Shown piece by piece: positions 22,546 through 32,993 of a stretch of DNA of 58,336 nucleotides. The stretch covers positions 1 through 58,336 of IMG/VR virus record IMGVR_UViG_3300028196_000015; one strand, written 5' to 3'. Origin of the DNA: a virus. The position numbers were made by a program, and so were the translations under genes. The number at the start of each line of letters is the position of its first letter. Position 1 is the stretch's first letter. The notes below the pieces were generated by a model. It searched no databases. It saw only the letters and a program-made list of their open reading frames with translations, and was not told the origin of the DNA.

Positions 22546-24864
22546 TTAACTAAAGTTGAGAGATGATGTTCCGTAAACTCTAATTGCTCCTGTTGAGTCT
22601 TTAAGAAGAGCAAAACTTAGAATATCTTCATTGTTTGTTGGGTTTGGTGCAATACCACCCGGCCAACGCACACCACCAGAAACAACAGTACCGTTAATAC
22701 TGCATTGCTCACCGTATGTGATTAAAGAATCTGAATCTACAATTATAGTTATTGTGGTTGCCTTAGAAGTTTCTGTATTGATTCCAGTAAATGCCCATTC
22801 AGAAACTGTCGTTGTCAGGAATCCAACTGCAATAGTTGATGATGAAACGTCAACTGTTAACTTTCCGGCACCATTTGGAACAAATTCATTAGTAAAATCA
22901 CCAATGATATTTTCTGTTACTGCACCCTCGAAGTGGGAATAACCAGAAAGTCTTACATCACCTGCAAGATCTAATGAAGATCTTGGTGTTGTAGAACCAA
23001 TACCAACTTTATGATTGATATCTACGATAATATCACCTTCAAATTCACTTCTACCTTTTACTAATAGTTGTGAACTATAATCACTTGCTACTGTGGTTCC
23101 AATACCAACCTTACCATCAGTCTTCCAAATATTTTCATTAACATCTTTTTCCCAGTTTGATGCAATATAAATTTCACCATTTTCGTATAATGTTCCAGTG
23201 AAATTAATATTACCATTAACATCCACATTAAACTGAGGAACTGTGTTTCCTACTCCCAGATAATTGGAAGAGGGATTATAAACTAAGTTACCATCATCAA
23301 CTTGAGGAGTTCCTGTATCATCTACAGTCTCCGTAAACATTACATTGAATAATTGGTCTGTGGAGTTACCAAGAATACTTACAGATGCAGCAGCACCAAC
23401 AGTAACATTTTGTGCTGGAGACCACCTTGCTGGATTTGGACCTTGTGAGGTTAAGACTTCACCGGAAACACCTCTTCCATTAGTTGTATAAATTAATCCT
23501 TTGAATTGAACATCACCATTAACATCCAATTCATATGCAGCATCAGTTTTAATTCCTATTCTATTGGAAACTGAAATATCAGTTGCTGCGATGCTTGCAA
23601 CACTTAATGTATTTGCAATTGAAATATTTCCTGTTCCCCCACCTTCTAGGTTGACATTAATTGCAGTGAGATTTGCAATAGTTGCTACTCCAATATAACC
23701 GTATGTTACAGTTGAAATACCAACAGTTGCAATTCCTACAGTTGAAAACTCAACATCTTCACTTGTAATATCTGCAGTTGAAATGGTTGCTACCCCAATA
23801 TTTGCATCAACAGCATGAACATACTGAATAGTTGCTACTCCAATATTTGCATTAGTTGTAGTTGTATATCCAATAGTAGCATAGTCTATATCTGCGTCAA
23901 AAATACTGGTAATACCAGAAAAACTCTGATTAATTGACTTTAACTCAGTAATAGTTGCCAAACCAACACTAGAGTATGTGCCAACTTGACGATAGAATGT
24001 AGATACACCGGTTATATGTTCATCTTCTGTTTCAAATACTGTTGACTCTAATGTTGTGGAAGTAGTTACTCCCGCATTAATGTAATCAACATTAAATCTT
24101 GTGCTAATTAGGGAATCAATAAGTGATGTATTAACACCAGTAGCATCAGGAGCACTTATTGTATTTACGTTGATATATCCTGCTCTTAACTTCCCTAACT
24201 TACTGAAAGTTGCTTCATCATCACCCGGACGAAGAGTTGTTGCGCCGGTAATTGCTTCTGGATTTCCAATAAAAGCATTTGCTTTTACTTTCCCTTCTGA
24301 TCCTATTCCAGAAACGTGCAATCTCTCTGTTGCTACAGTTGTACCAAATCCAACGTTACTTACATCTGCATGATAAAAGAGTTCGGGGACTTCTTCTAAG
24401 AATCCATCTGCCCCTTTCATTTGGAACTGCCCAAGGTCACCTTCAGCAGCACTATCAATAACAATTGTTGCAATACCCGTTTGTTCAGATGATGACGTAC
24501 CAACATATGCTACTGATACACCAGCACCAACAAAGTCCAAAGTAAAGAAACTACTTGCTGAACCAACAAGAATTCCTTCGTCTCTAACAGTTATAGCACC
24601 AGGAACTGCACCCAACCCAAGTCCAGAAAGTGCATTAGTCGGAACCCAGTATCTACTTGGACCAAGTGCCGTCCCACCATATGATGCAAGAATATATGCA
24701 TCACCTTGAGGAAATGGTTTTGCCCCAATTGACGATGGTCCTATTATTGGATCACCAAGGTCTGGTTCTGTCTCGGGTAAACTTAGATACTGATATCGAC
24801 TAGTCGATAACCCATCTTGAGCAATTTTTATAACTCTTTTACTTTGAAATTCAGGTACGCTCAT
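22546..24864 (-). CDS. Tail fibre-like structural protein
   Basis: A 772-residue protein. The N-terminal part is a collagen-poor, beta-rich domain (SRYWVPTNALSGLGLG). About residues 210-470 are short repeats such as IGVATI and GYIGVATI, giving a regular beta-helical shaft. The C-terminal half has fibre repeats of the DLAGDVRLSG and GIGTTV kind. It is typical of cyanophage fibres and probably a distal shaft or receptor-binding subunit. It belongs to the leftward late unit. Confidence 0.75.
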   Translation of the reverse strand: MSVPEFQSKRVIKIAQDGLSTSRYQYLSLPETEPDLGDPIIGPSSIGAKPFPQGDAYILASYGGTALGPSRYWVPTNALSGLGLGAVPGAITVRDEGILVGSASSFFTLDFVGAGVSVAYVGTSSSEQTGIATIVIDSAAEGDLGQFQMKGADGFLEEVPELFYHADVSNVGFGTTVATERLHVSGIGSEGKVKANAFIGNPEAITGATTLRPGDDEATFSKLGKLRAGYINVNTISAPDATGVNTSLIDSLISTRFNVDYINAGVTTSTTLESTVFETEDEHITGVSTFYRQVGTYSSVGLATITELKSINQSFSGITSIFDADIDYATIGYTTTTNANIGVATIQYVHAVDANIGVATISTADITSEDVEFSTVGIATVGISTVTYGYIGVATIANLTAINVNLEGGGTGNISIANTLSVASIAATDISVSNRIGIKTDAAYELDVNGDVQFKGLIYTTNGRGVSGEVLTSQGPNPARWSPAQNVTVGAAASVSILGNSTDQLFNVMFTETVDDTGTPQVDDGNLVYNPSSNYLGVGNTVPQFNVDVNGNINFTGTLYENGEIYIASNWEKDVNENIWKTDGKVGIGTTVASDYSSQLLVKGRSEFEGDIIVDINHKVGIGSTTPRSSLDLAGDVRLSGYSHFEGAVTENIIGDFTNEFVPNGAGKLTVDVSSSTIAVGFLTTTVSEWAFTGINTETSKATTITIIVDSDSLITYGEQCSINGTVVSGGVRWPGGIAPNPTNNEDILSFALLKDSTGAIRVYGTSSLNFS

Positions 24865-24869
24865 TTTAA

Positions 24870-25226
24870 TTATTGATTAAATGTTTCTAGGATACTAGTT
24901 ACAAATTTTAAATTATCATCACTACTTGAACTAATAGAAATGGTATCGGATGTTTCTAATACCAATTTACCTGCAAGAACGTTAGCAGTATCATTAGGTA
25001 GAATTGTAAAATCTTTTAGTAGTTCTGTAGTTACTGTTCCAATTCCAGCAACGTTTCTATTATGATAGAAACTGAAAGTGTGTGGTGCAGAATCTATATT
25101 AGCAACCTGTGCTAAAAGAGTAACACCAACAAATCCAACTGGTGCTTCATATACAACTTCAGTCGAAATACCAGCTACTTTAGTAACTGTCCTAAAATTA
25201 TTAACCGCAGCGTTTGCAATAGCCAT
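24870..25226 (-). CDS. Small structural protein of the fibre cluster
   Basis: A 118-residue, beta-rich protein (EVVYEAPVGFVGVTLLAQVANIDS; TISISSSSDDNLKFV), resembling small coat or fibre-associated proteins found between cyanophage fibre genes. It has AGGAG 9 nt before the ATG and lies 5 nt from the 772-residue fibre gene. Exact role unknown. Confidence 0.65.
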   Translation of the reverse strand: MAIANAAVNNFRTVTKVAGISTEVVYEAPVGFVGVTLLAQVANIDSAPHTFSFYHNRNVAGIGTVTTELLKDFTILPNDTANVLAGKLVLETSDTISISSSSDDNLKFVTSILETFNQ

Positions 25227-25245
25227 TTTTTTTTAAATACTCCTA

Positions 25246-28200
25246 TTAGTCTGTTAGTGCTAGGATGAATGGTGTCATCGTTGTGAATAGTGCTTTAGTG
25301 AAATCTCTACCAGAAATAGAACCAGTTGACTGATTGATAATAATTCCATCACCGATTCTAAAATTACCTGCTTGGTCTGTGCTTGTGAAAACAACAGAAC
25401 CACCATTATTTTGAACAACTTCGTTTTCTTGTATAGTTACACCACCTTGTGCAGGTCGTGCTCCATTAATGTCGTTGCCAGCACCAATAAATTCAAAAGC
25501 ATGAGATGAAGTAAGTTGTAAACTTAATCTCGACAAGAATGCTGTACTACCAGCACTTACTGTATTATTTAGGTTCTGTGCTAAGGATACAGTAGATAAA
25601 CCAGAAACTGGTTTTGTTGCTTCAAGAATTGTATAATAAATTGGTTCCATAGCAGTTGCGGAAGCAGTTGCAGTCGTTCCTGCACCTGTAGGTCCAGCAA
25701 TTGTTATATTTGGTGCTCCAATATATTGTGTTCCATTGGTAACAACATTAATTTCAATAACAGAACCATTCTCTATAGTTGCAGTTGCCTGTGCTGTAAT
25801 ACCATTAGGTCCAGTGGGTGCATCAATCGTTATTCTTGGTGGAACATCATAACCAGAACCACCATCAGTTACTTCAATAGTCTCAAGAATTTCATATAAA
25901 GTATCGAAGTAAAGTGCTTGACCATCATATGGTCTTTGTGTTCCTACACCAGAGATTTCAATAACATTCTGTCCTCTTGATGCTTCTGCATTTACTTCAC
26001 CGGTATATCTGTATATTGACTTAGATAATGGACCACCAACACCTTCAGAAACAAGACCAAAAGTACCAAATGATGAGTTGGAGTTGGTTAAATCACATTG
26101 ACCACCAGCCTCAGTATAAATTGCAATGTCGGTACAGATAGTGAAGATAGAAACTAACTGAGCATATGCACCATTAGTAACAGAAACTCCGATACCACCT
26201 TGATTGTATTGGGTATAGGAGTCAACTGACATTGAACCAGTGACACCAATATCATCTTTATCACCAAGTTCTGCATCAAAACCGTTAATCCTCATTCCGA
26301 TACTCTTTGGAATAAAGTTTGTGCAGTTTCTAATATAAGGACCTTGTGTAATTGGTCCAACACCAGGTGAGAATGATGGATCATTTGGAATATTACTTCC
26401 AGCACCATTATTGCCAGGATATGTGGTATTGATACCAACACCTAGAATTGAGGGACCATTATTAATAATTAGATTGATTCCACCAATGCAAGAATAAATT
26501 GCTGAAACCACATTAGTGCATCCACTTGGATGATTGTTCATCCCCGTGGATGAATCTGCTTGAATTGATAAATCTCTAACTTGAGTATATTCTGACTGAT
26601 AATTAATTCGTTTTTGTACTTCTCCACCAGATGAATATGTATGTGGAATTGTTGAAAGTCCAGTATTTACTTCAAATTGATTTGTATTTCCTACACCTAA
26701 GACTTCAAATGTATATCCATAATTTCCACTTGGATAGTAATAAGTTCCAACTCCAGTTGAGCAAGTAAATCCTAAACCACTTAGAGTTACAATATCACCA
26801 GTTTGTAATCCATGACCAACAGAAGTAATCGTTGTTATTCCAGTTACACCATCATAATATGCTTGGATAACTGGGGTTGTAGCACCATCTGTTTTTCCTG
26901 CCCAATGTGAATTATTAATAATGGAACGACATACACCTGCTGCATATGTTAAAGCATCCATAGTTTCTGTCTTAACTCCAACAATATGCTGAAGTGCATC
27001 ACCACTATAATAACTTAAACCAGCACCAACACATCTTGAGTTTCCTCCTCTAGTGATGTCATGCATTACTGCTTTCAGAACATCCTTTACATCATCTCTG
27101 CAATTTTGAGAATCATCTGGATTTCCCTGTGCATCAAGAACTTGGAATGGTGGGTCTTGATAATCAGTGCTAGTTAAATATCCTACAGTTTCATGTGCAA
27201 TAAAATCAATATTATTACGAATTAATCTTGCCCCATCAAAGAATGCATTACCAGCAACTCCTAGTAATGGTTGGAATGCAATAACAGCAGCACCATCTTG
27301 TGCTTCTTGTCCTTGGAAACTTAAATCTGTAATATGACAAGCATTATTTACATAGAATAAATCGTTGGCAGGATTTAGAGGACTAATTATACAGTTACGT
27401 AATTCTGCACCTTCTACAGCAACATTACGTCCTAAAATGATTGGATTATCTTCTACGTAAATTCCAGGGAATACTTTAATAGTATCACCTTCTTCAGTAA
27501 TTAATGATGCTGATTTTACTGTTCTCTTAGTATCACTTTCACTTAAACCAGAGTTTGCATCATCACCACCTTGCGAAACATAAATTGTTTTTCCAACTGG
27601 TTTAAATGCCGAAATAGTTACCTGTCCCTTTCCATTGGATGGACTTAAGGTAACACCAATACCAGCAACAATTGTTGTAACAATTCCACTTAAGAATTCA
27701 CCACCACCTACAAACTGTGCTGCTGTTACAACACCAGTTACATTTAGGTCATTAAAAGTAGCACCTTCAAGAGCAGAAAAGTCAATATTTGAGAATGTAG
27801 CAACACCTGAAACTCTTAAGTCTTGAACGGTAGAACCAGCAGAAATATTAATACCATTAGTAACATCTACTCTACCGACTAATGTACCAATACCATTTGT
27901 CTCTAAGTTTTCAAAGAAATCAATTCCTAATGCTTCTTGTAATGCATCTTTAGTAAACTCATCAATACCAGCAATATTTCTTAATTCTGCAGAACCAGTT
28001 GAACCGATACCAATAACTGTCTCTGAACCAACACCAATTGCTCCAAAAGTTCCAAATCCAGTTACAGTTAAAAATTCAGTTTCAATACTTGGAGCAATAA
28101 TTGAACCAGCACTGTCTTGGAAAATAACAGTATTAAAAATAGCAGTTCCAGCAACTGCTACATTAGTGAAATTTGCTTGACCTGATGAATATAACTCACC

Positions 28201-29019
28201 AACAGTAGAAAATCCAGTTACATTAAGTGAATTTAAATTTGAAATATCTAATGAAGTAAGTAAAGTATCTCTTGTATTGCTATCAATAGCACCTAAGTTA
28301 CTAATTAATGTTGGGGTAATGTCACCAACAGATATAGTAGCAACCCCCAAATTTCCAGAAATATAAGCATCTCCTTCGACATGTAAATTCCACTGTGGTA
28401 ATGCTGTTCCTATACCAAAACTGATAGTTTCAGGGATGTAAGTCAGTTCAAGTGAATCTGTAAATACACTTGTATCTGTTCCAGTGAACTTAACAAAAGT
28501 TAAATATTGTACATCAACATCATCGGTATTCTCTTGAGTACTAATTGAAACCGCAGCACCAACAGATGCAAATGCGGTTCCAGTAATATCAATATCATAA
28601 GCACCAGTTAACCTCTCTGATGGGATAATACCATCAGTAATTCTAGAAGCATCACTTAAAGAATTTGAAGTCTCTGCAATACCAGTGATATTGGCATCAT
28701 ACGTTCCATCCAATCTTGCTCTGGGAACTATCCCCCCACTCATATTATCTGCATTTGTCAATGCATCTGCTGATGCAACAGATACATTATAAAAACCAGA
28801 TAGTCTATCCGAAGATACAGTACCTGATATTATATTATTGGCACTTGCTAGTACTGTTGCAGTCGTAGCAGTACCAACCAAATCACCTTTAAATTGATTT
28901 GCCGTAACTGTGCTTGCCCCAACAATTCCACTGTCAGATAGATTTAAATTATCACCAGGTTGTATTTCCTGTATCTGACCAGATTGAGAATTTGCTATTA
29001 ATGGATATCTATCTGCCAT
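25246..29019 (-). CDS. Large fibre protein with pectin-lyase-like domain
   Basis: A 1257-residue protein. Residues 1-460 are shaft repeats (NLNVTGVV, VATFSNIDF, GIGSTGSAELRN-like). Near residue 475 GKTIYVSQGGDDANSG opens a right-handed beta-helix of the pectin-lyase type, which extends to about 1000 and includes DLTNSNSSFGTFGLV. GxGYxxPP modules follow (DGGSGYDVPPRITI). The same beta-helix and GxGY elements occur in the 2785-residue fibre, so the two share modules. It is probably a host-surface polysaccharide-binding or -cleaving fibre; no catalytic residues can be assigned. Confidence 0.75.
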   Translation of the reverse strand: MADRYPLIANSQSGQIQEIQPGDNLNLSDSGIVGASTVTANQFKGDLVGTATTATVLASANNIISGTVSSDRLSGFYNVSVASADALTNADNMSGGIVPRARLDGTYDANITGIAETSNSLSDASRITDGIIPSERLTGAYDIDITGTAFASVGAAVSISTQENTDDVDVQYLTFVKFTGTDTSVFTDSLELTYIPETISFGIGTALPQWNLHVEGDAYISGNLGVATISVGDITPTLISNLGAIDSNTRDTLLTSLDISNLNSLNVTGFSTVGELYSSGQANFTNVAVAGTAIFNTVIFQDSAGSIIAPSIETEFLTVTGFGTFGAIGVGSETVIGIGSTGSAELRNIAGIDEFTKDALQEALGIDFFENLETNGIGTLVGRVDVTNGINISAGSTVQDLRVSGVATFSNIDFSALEGATFNDLNVTGVVTAAQFVGGGEFLSGIVTTIVAGIGVTLSPSNGKGQVTISAFKPVGKTIYVSQGGDDANSGLSESDTKRTVKSASLITEEGDTIKVFPGIYVEDNPIILGRNVAVEGAELRNCIISPLNPANDLFYVNNACHITDLSFQGQEAQDGAAVIAFQPLLGVAGNAFFDGARLIRNNIDFIAHETVGYLTSTDYQDPPFQVLDAQGNPDDSQNCRDDVKDVLKAVMHDITRGGNSRCVGAGLSYYSGDALQHIVGVKTETMDALTYAAGVCRSIINNSHWAGKTDGATTPVIQAYYDGVTGITTITSVGHGLQTGDIVTLSGLGFTCSTGVGTYYYPSGNYGYTFEVLGVGNTNQFEVNTGLSTIPHTYSSGGEVQKRINYQSEYTQVRDLSIQADSSTGMNNHPSGCTNVVSAIYSCIGGINLIINNGPSILGVGINTTYPGNNGAGSNIPNDPSFSPGVGPITQGPYIRNCTNFIPKSIGMRINGFDAELGDKDDIGVTGSMSVDSYTQYNQGGIGVSVTNGAYAQLVSIFTICTDIAIYTEAGGQCDLTNSNSSFGTFGLVSEGVGGPLSKSIYRYTGEVNAEASRGQNVIEISGVGTQRPYDGQALYFDTLYEILETIEVTDGGSGYDVPPRITIDAPTGPNGITAQATATIENGSVIEINVVTNGTQYIGAPNITIAGPTGAGTTATASATAMEPIYYTILEATKPVSGLSTVSLAQNLNNTVSAGSTAFLSRLSLQLTSSHAFEFIGAGNDINGARPAQGGVTIQENEVVQNNGGSVVFTSTDQAGNFRIGDGIIINQSTGSISGRDFTKALFTTMTPFILALTD

Positions 29020-29069
29020 TAGATGTTTGATTACTTTTTTCCATATAGTATATAGGTTCCAAAGTTAAA

Positions 29070-30791
29070 TCAGTTTTCGTAATTGGAATAATTTTTATTT
29101 CTTAAAACACTCAATCTCTCTTTAATATCTTTAATATCGTCTCTAAGGGATGCTGCTGCTTGAAGTAAAGACCAAGCATATAATTGCAGTCTATCTTTTT
29201 CTTCTTTTAGTGGTCTAGAATCATTTGTTATAACAACAGTTGGTGGTTTGTACTTTGCAATAGCATCAGATAAGTCATCCAAAGCATCATTAATATCATT
29301 GTCATATCCACTACATCCAGATACTCCAGATGGTGGTGAAGAAGTATAACCATATGTTGATGTTTGCTGTGTCCCACCAATAGTTACTTTCGTTCCTAAT
29401 GTTGCATATTGTGCTAGTCCAGGAATAACTTGACTATATTGATTATAAGTATTGGATGTTAGTGTAGGCCACTGCTCACTACCAACCCAATAATCTGCTC
29501 TTCCAGCACCAACCTCTGGTTCTTCAACTGCAGGAATTATGAGGTCATCACCTGAACGGCTAATTCTTATTTCTTCAGATGCTGCATATGGATTCCATGT
29601 TCCAGAAGTTGGACATCCATTACTTGTATACTCAACACTATGACCTGCACCAAGATTTCCAGCACCTCGTTCTGTAATTACTGAAATTTTTTCTGGTGAA
29701 TATGGGTTTGAAACTGGATTGAAATTTCCTACACGGTCATCATCATCGTCAACATCAATTACATAAAATCTTTCACTTGTTGCAAACCCACTTGAAACAG
29801 TTGAAAGATAAAAACCAACTGTTTCTGTAACAAAACCTACTCTAAAAGAACCTTCTGGGAAAGCATCAATAGCAGGTTTATCTATTGTTAGTGTTGGTAC
29901 AGTAATAGTTGAAACACTTAGAACACCATCTGCATTGTAATAATATAGTTCATAGTCATCTGTGCCAAATCCAGTAATAACACTATATCCATCAGCAGAT
30001 AAGTATTCACCATACCCAACAGTGGCACCAGAACCAATCGGTTCTAGTAAAATCATTCCAGTAGTTAAAATGTCACTATTACCTCCTCCAAAATGATAAA
30101 ATGTATTGCTACCAGTACTAATACCACCAATGATTGAAGTATGAATTCCTATAACATCTGTTGTTCCAATACTTACAATTTCTGGTAAATTTCCAGGTTG
30201 AAATACTTGAGGAATATCTAAGTCATCTGTAATAACATTTCCAACTTTAATTTCTCCTGGAGCTTTTGGATTTTCATCACCAAACTGCTCTTTACTCATT
30301 CCAACTGCTAAATCACCAGAATTTATAAATCCAATAAAATCACTTATTAATTCTGCACCATAATCTCTATCCATTGGCCTTTGCCAATATTTTATTCCAT
30401 GATAGTTAGTATGACCATAAACACCTGAATCACTATTGCATTTTCCTGGTCCACCATCCACTACAACTTCATAAACTTGATAATTTTCTGAACTTTGTAA
30501 TCCACCTTGACCGTAAGAATTTACAGTATAATCATCAACTAATTCCCACTTCAAGTTCGTTCTACAACCAGCATTAAATCTATCATCATACGATTTCTTA
30601 ACATTATCTACAGCATCATTAATTCTCTCTAAGTTTTGTGCGCCATCTCTGTCCATGTTGACAATGACATCTAAAACCTCATCAATTTGAACATCAATTA
30701 AGATTAATTGGTCTAATACTGCATCTTTTTGTTTTTCTTTACTTTCTAAATCCTCTTCTAATCTCTCAATGATACGTTGAACTGCAGACAT
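29070..30791 (-). CDS. Structural protein with terminal coiled coils
   Basis: A 573-residue protein. Residues 1-75 form a long coiled coil (IERLEEDLESKEKQKDAVLDQ), the middle is beta-rich (DVIGIHTSIIGGISTG), and the C-terminal 60 residues are again helical (KEEKDRLQLYAWSLLQAAA). Trimeric coiled coils at both ends suit a fibre or fibre-attachment protein. It is conserved in T4-like cyanophages without a T4 counterpart that I can name. An AATAAATA motif lies about 34 nt upstream. Confidence 0.7.
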   Translation of the reverse strand: MSAVQRIIERLEEDLESKEKQKDAVLDQLILIDVQIDEVLDVIVNMDRDGAQNLERINDAVDNVKKSYDDRFNAGCRTNLKWELVDDYTVNSYGQGGLQSSENYQVYEVVVDGGPGKCNSDSGVYGHTNYHGIKYWQRPMDRDYGAELISDFIGFINSGDLAVGMSKEQFGDENPKAPGEIKVGNVITDDLDIPQVFQPGNLPEIVSIGTTDVIGIHTSIIGGISTGSNTFYHFGGGNSDILTTGMILLEPIGSGATVGYGEYLSADGYSVITGFGTDDYELYYYNADGVLSVSTITVPTLTIDKPAIDAFPEGSFRVGFVTETVGFYLSTVSSGFATSERFYVIDVDDDDDRVGNFNPVSNPYSPEKISVITERGAGNLGAGHSVEYTSNGCPTSGTWNPYAASEEIRISRSGDDLIIPAVEEPEVGAGRADYWVGSEQWPTLTSNTYNQYSQVIPGLAQYATLGTKVTIGGTQQTSTYGYTSSPPSGVSGCSGYDNDINDALDDLSDAIAKYKPPTVVITNDSRPLKEEKDRLQLYAWSLLQAAASLRDDIKDIKERLSVLRNKNYSNYEN

Positions 30792-30824
30792 AATATTATG
30801 TTCTAAAAAATCTTTTTATAATGG

Positions 30825-30832
30825 TATTTATT
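30825..30832 (-). promoter_or_regulatory. Late promoter motif AATAAATA
   Basis: NATAAATA-type motif on the minus strand in the gap upstream of the 573-residue structural gene and just downstream of the oxygenase gene. Confidence 0.4.
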
Positions 30833-30834
30833 TC

Positions 30835-31518
30835 TTATAATTGCTTCCATTGAGATGGGTGGGTGCATCCTTGGTGGTGCTTATAAAATTCTGGTTTAAG
30901 TGTAACTCTTAAATCACCAGCAATTGCACATCGTTCATTTACTCTTGGAATTGTCTTTTTTGTGTGATGATAAGTTCCTGTTGGCATTAATAATACTGTT
31001 CCCTCATGTGGGGTTATGGTATAATGGTTGCAATTAAATTTATTAAACCCAGTCATAACATTATGTTTGTCCGCAACATCAAACCATCCCTGACATACTT
31101 GGTTATGATTATCATCTGGCACTCTGCTTACAACGAATTTATCGGAACTGTCGTCAGTATTTAAGTAATATACAAAACTTATATTTGCTTCATTGTGTTT
31201 ATGAAATGCTAATGATGGAGTAGTGTTATCACGATGATATACCACCCAAGATTTTACAATATGATAATCCATCAAATTATAATCAATTTCAAGAACTTCT
31301 AGATATTCATTTAATGCTTCTTTTAGTGAAATAAAGAAATCAGAATATTCTTCTTTTAGATGTACAAAGATTCTAGAAGATGCTTCTGGAGATTCGTATT
31401 CATATCCATTAAACCAATATTGTTTCAAACTTTCAAAATGTTTTTCCTTGAATTCAGAATGACATTTTATTTCAGTCTGATGAACTGCTAAGGGAAAAAT
31501 CTCATGCGTTTTTCTCAT
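30835..31518 (-). CDS. 2OG-Fe(II) oxygenase-like protein
   Basis: A 227-residue protein of the cyanophage 2-oxoglutarate/Fe(II) oxygenase type (compare PF13759). Candidate iron ligands are H106/H108 (AFHKHNEAN) and H184 or H185 (MPTGTYHHT), with an Arg near 204 for 2-oxoglutarate. The fold order strand-HxH...H...R fits the double-stranded beta-helix. It is placed among fibre genes, so it might hydroxylate a virion protein; this is inference. Upstream are three ATATC repeats spanning the ATG region. Confidence 0.75.
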   Translation of the reverse strand: MRKTHEIFPLAVHQTEIKCHSEFKEKHFESLKQYWFNGYEYESPEASSRIFVHLKEEYSDFFISLKEALNEYLEVLEIDYNLMDYHIVKSWVVYHRDNTTPSLAFHKHNEANISFVYYLNTDDSSDKFVVSRVPDDNHNQVCQGWFDVADKHNVMTGFNKFNCNHYTITPHEGTVLLMPTGTYHHTKKTIPRVNERCAIAGDLRVTLKPEFYKHHQGCTHPSQWKQL

Positions 31519-31529
31519 ATCATATCATA

Positions 31530-32402
31530 TCATAACTTATATTCACTATTATCTCCTGGATAATCTTCTGGTGTCAACCCCTTGTATTCTGGAATATTTT
31601 TAGCAACATCTTTTCTTTCAGCAGTTATTGTATAGTAACAATCAATCTTTGAACCAGTATTATTTTTTATAATTATAGTTTGACCCCACTCTATCCTATC
31701 AAAGTACAATTCCTGATGCATTTTAATCGGAGTCAATTGAACTCCTAAAGTCTCCATATCAACCAACCCTTTCCAATAATCAGGTATTTCTATTTTATTA
31801 TTATTGGTGAGTCTTCCTCTAAAATAAACTTCTGCTGCTGGTCCTTCAAGGCAAACGTAACGTAATCTATGATCTTTTTTAGTGGGATGTAAAATATCAA
31901 ATGGTTTTTTAGAAATTGCAATTGCATAAGTTGCATTTAATGTAGATGCTGAAGAAATCCAATCAACTGCCGTTCCAGTTCCACCAACAACTAAGGCACC
32001 ATGAACAAATCCATTTGCATTATCAATAGATGTTCCATTTCCTATATTAATAGCATTTTTTAAGTCAACACCATTCTTCAAACTCAATGCATTCTTAATT
32101 GTGGTTCCCAACTTTGTTGTTAATCCAGTAAATGTACTAATAGCAAATACATTTAATGTTCCGATGATATTTGTAATTCCAGTTACTTCCAATGATGCGG
32201 GAACTGATAGACCAGGGAGAGGTGGTCCAATCATTACTGTTGCTCTAGCAAGACCAACTTGTAGTGTTGCACCGCAATAAACTGGCCCATTTAAAACTGC
32301 TGTACCTGGAGTAACTCTACCAGTACCAGTTAAGAATGAAGTATCAACTTGTCCTACAATAAGTTTATCCCCTACTGTAGAAATTGAAGAAAGGGCAGGC
32401 AT
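31530..32402 (-). CDS. Fibre/spike-associated protein with HP...LEGPxxxVYxRG domain
   Basis: A 290-residue protein. The N-terminal 150 residues are thin beta repeats (GIGNGTSIDNANGFVHG), and the C-terminal half carries KPFDILHPTKKDHRLRYVCL and EGPAAEVYFRGRL, a domain found at the C-terminus of many phage fibres and some large-virus proteins. It may cap or fold a fibre. It lies 2 nt upstream of the fibre cluster's oxygenase spacer and 2 nt from the next gene. Confidence 0.7.
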   Translation of the reverse strand: MPALSSISTVGDKLIVGQVDTSFLTGTGRVTPGTAVLNGPVYCGATLQVGLARATVMIGPPLPGLSVPASLEVTGITNIIGTLNVFAISTFTGLTTKLGTTIKNALSLKNGVDLKNAINIGNGTSIDNANGFVHGALVVGGTGTAVDWISSASTLNATYAIAISKKPFDILHPTKKDHRLRYVCLEGPAAEVYFRGRLTNNNKIEIPDYWKGLVDMETLGVQLTPIKMHQELYFDRIEWGQTIIIKNNTGSKIDCYYTITAERKDVAKNIPEYKGLTPEDYPGDNSEYKL

Positions 32403-32404
32403 AA

Positions 32405-32962
32405 TTAACCACCTATAATTTTCAAGAATTTTTTGAGATTTCCTAAACTATTCAGAAGTTGTCCAATAAATGAACCTTGGAATATATCAACCAAAGAAGC
32501 ACTAGACTGCTGAACACCAGCTGCTGATTCTACATAGTTACCCAGTAATGATGTAGAATTAGTTGCAGCAATATCAATATTTGTTCCTCTTACTCTACTT
32601 GCAGGAGCATCCATTTCAACGATTTTTCCTGCTTGAATGGTTACTTCACCATCACCTGCCTCACCCATTATACGAATACTCTTTGCTTTTAATGTAATTT
32701 GACCATTTGGTGCTTCAAGAACAATATCACCATTTTTTGCAATTATTGACTTTGCTGGTTCAGCTGCCTGCGAATTGAGACCACAAACTTCTATTGAATT
32801 TTTTAGAACAACATCTGATTTATCACCATCTTGATAATAAGTAAATCCAGTAGCCTCATCAGTAATGACAGAATAAGAACATTTCTTCCCACCAATTATC
32901 GTTCCAGCTTGAACTCTGTATCCAAAACCTTGTTGCCACCATTCCTTTTCTTGTTCTGCCAT
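32405..32962 (-). CDS. gp5-like needle / VgrG-type beta-helix protein
   Basis: A 185-residue protein. Residues about 70-150 contain regular beta repeats (NGDIVLEAPNGQITLKAKSI, then GEVTIQAGKIVEMDAP), like the triangular beta-helix of T4 gp5C and VgrG spikes. It is next to the gp5-like hub gene, and may supply the membrane-puncturing spike that the large hub protein lacks. The C-terminus is hydrophobic with Gly. Role inferred from repeats and position. Confidence 0.65.
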   Translation of the reverse strand: MAEQEKEWWQQGFGYRVQAGTIIGGKKCSYSVITDEATGFTYYQDGDKSDVVLKNSIEVCGLNSQAAEPAKSIIAKNGDIVLEAPNGQITLKAKSIRIMGEAGDGEVTIQAGKIVEMDAPASRVRGTNIDIAATNSTSLLGNYVESAAGVQQSSASLVDIFQGSFIGQLLNSLGNLKKFLKIIGG

Positions 32963-32985
32963 TTAATATATAAACTAGTTTTCTT

Positions 32986-32993
32986 TATTTATT
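32986..32993 (-). promoter_or_regulatory. Late promoter motif AATAAATA
   Basis: NATAAATA-type motif on the minus strand, 24 nt before the 32962 ATG and touching the end of the gp5-like gene. Confidence 0.4.

Noticed and set aside
31505-31530. ATATC tandem repeats as a binding site
   Set aside because: Only three short units in an 11-nt gap and the start of a coding region; too short to separate from chance in AT-rich DNA.
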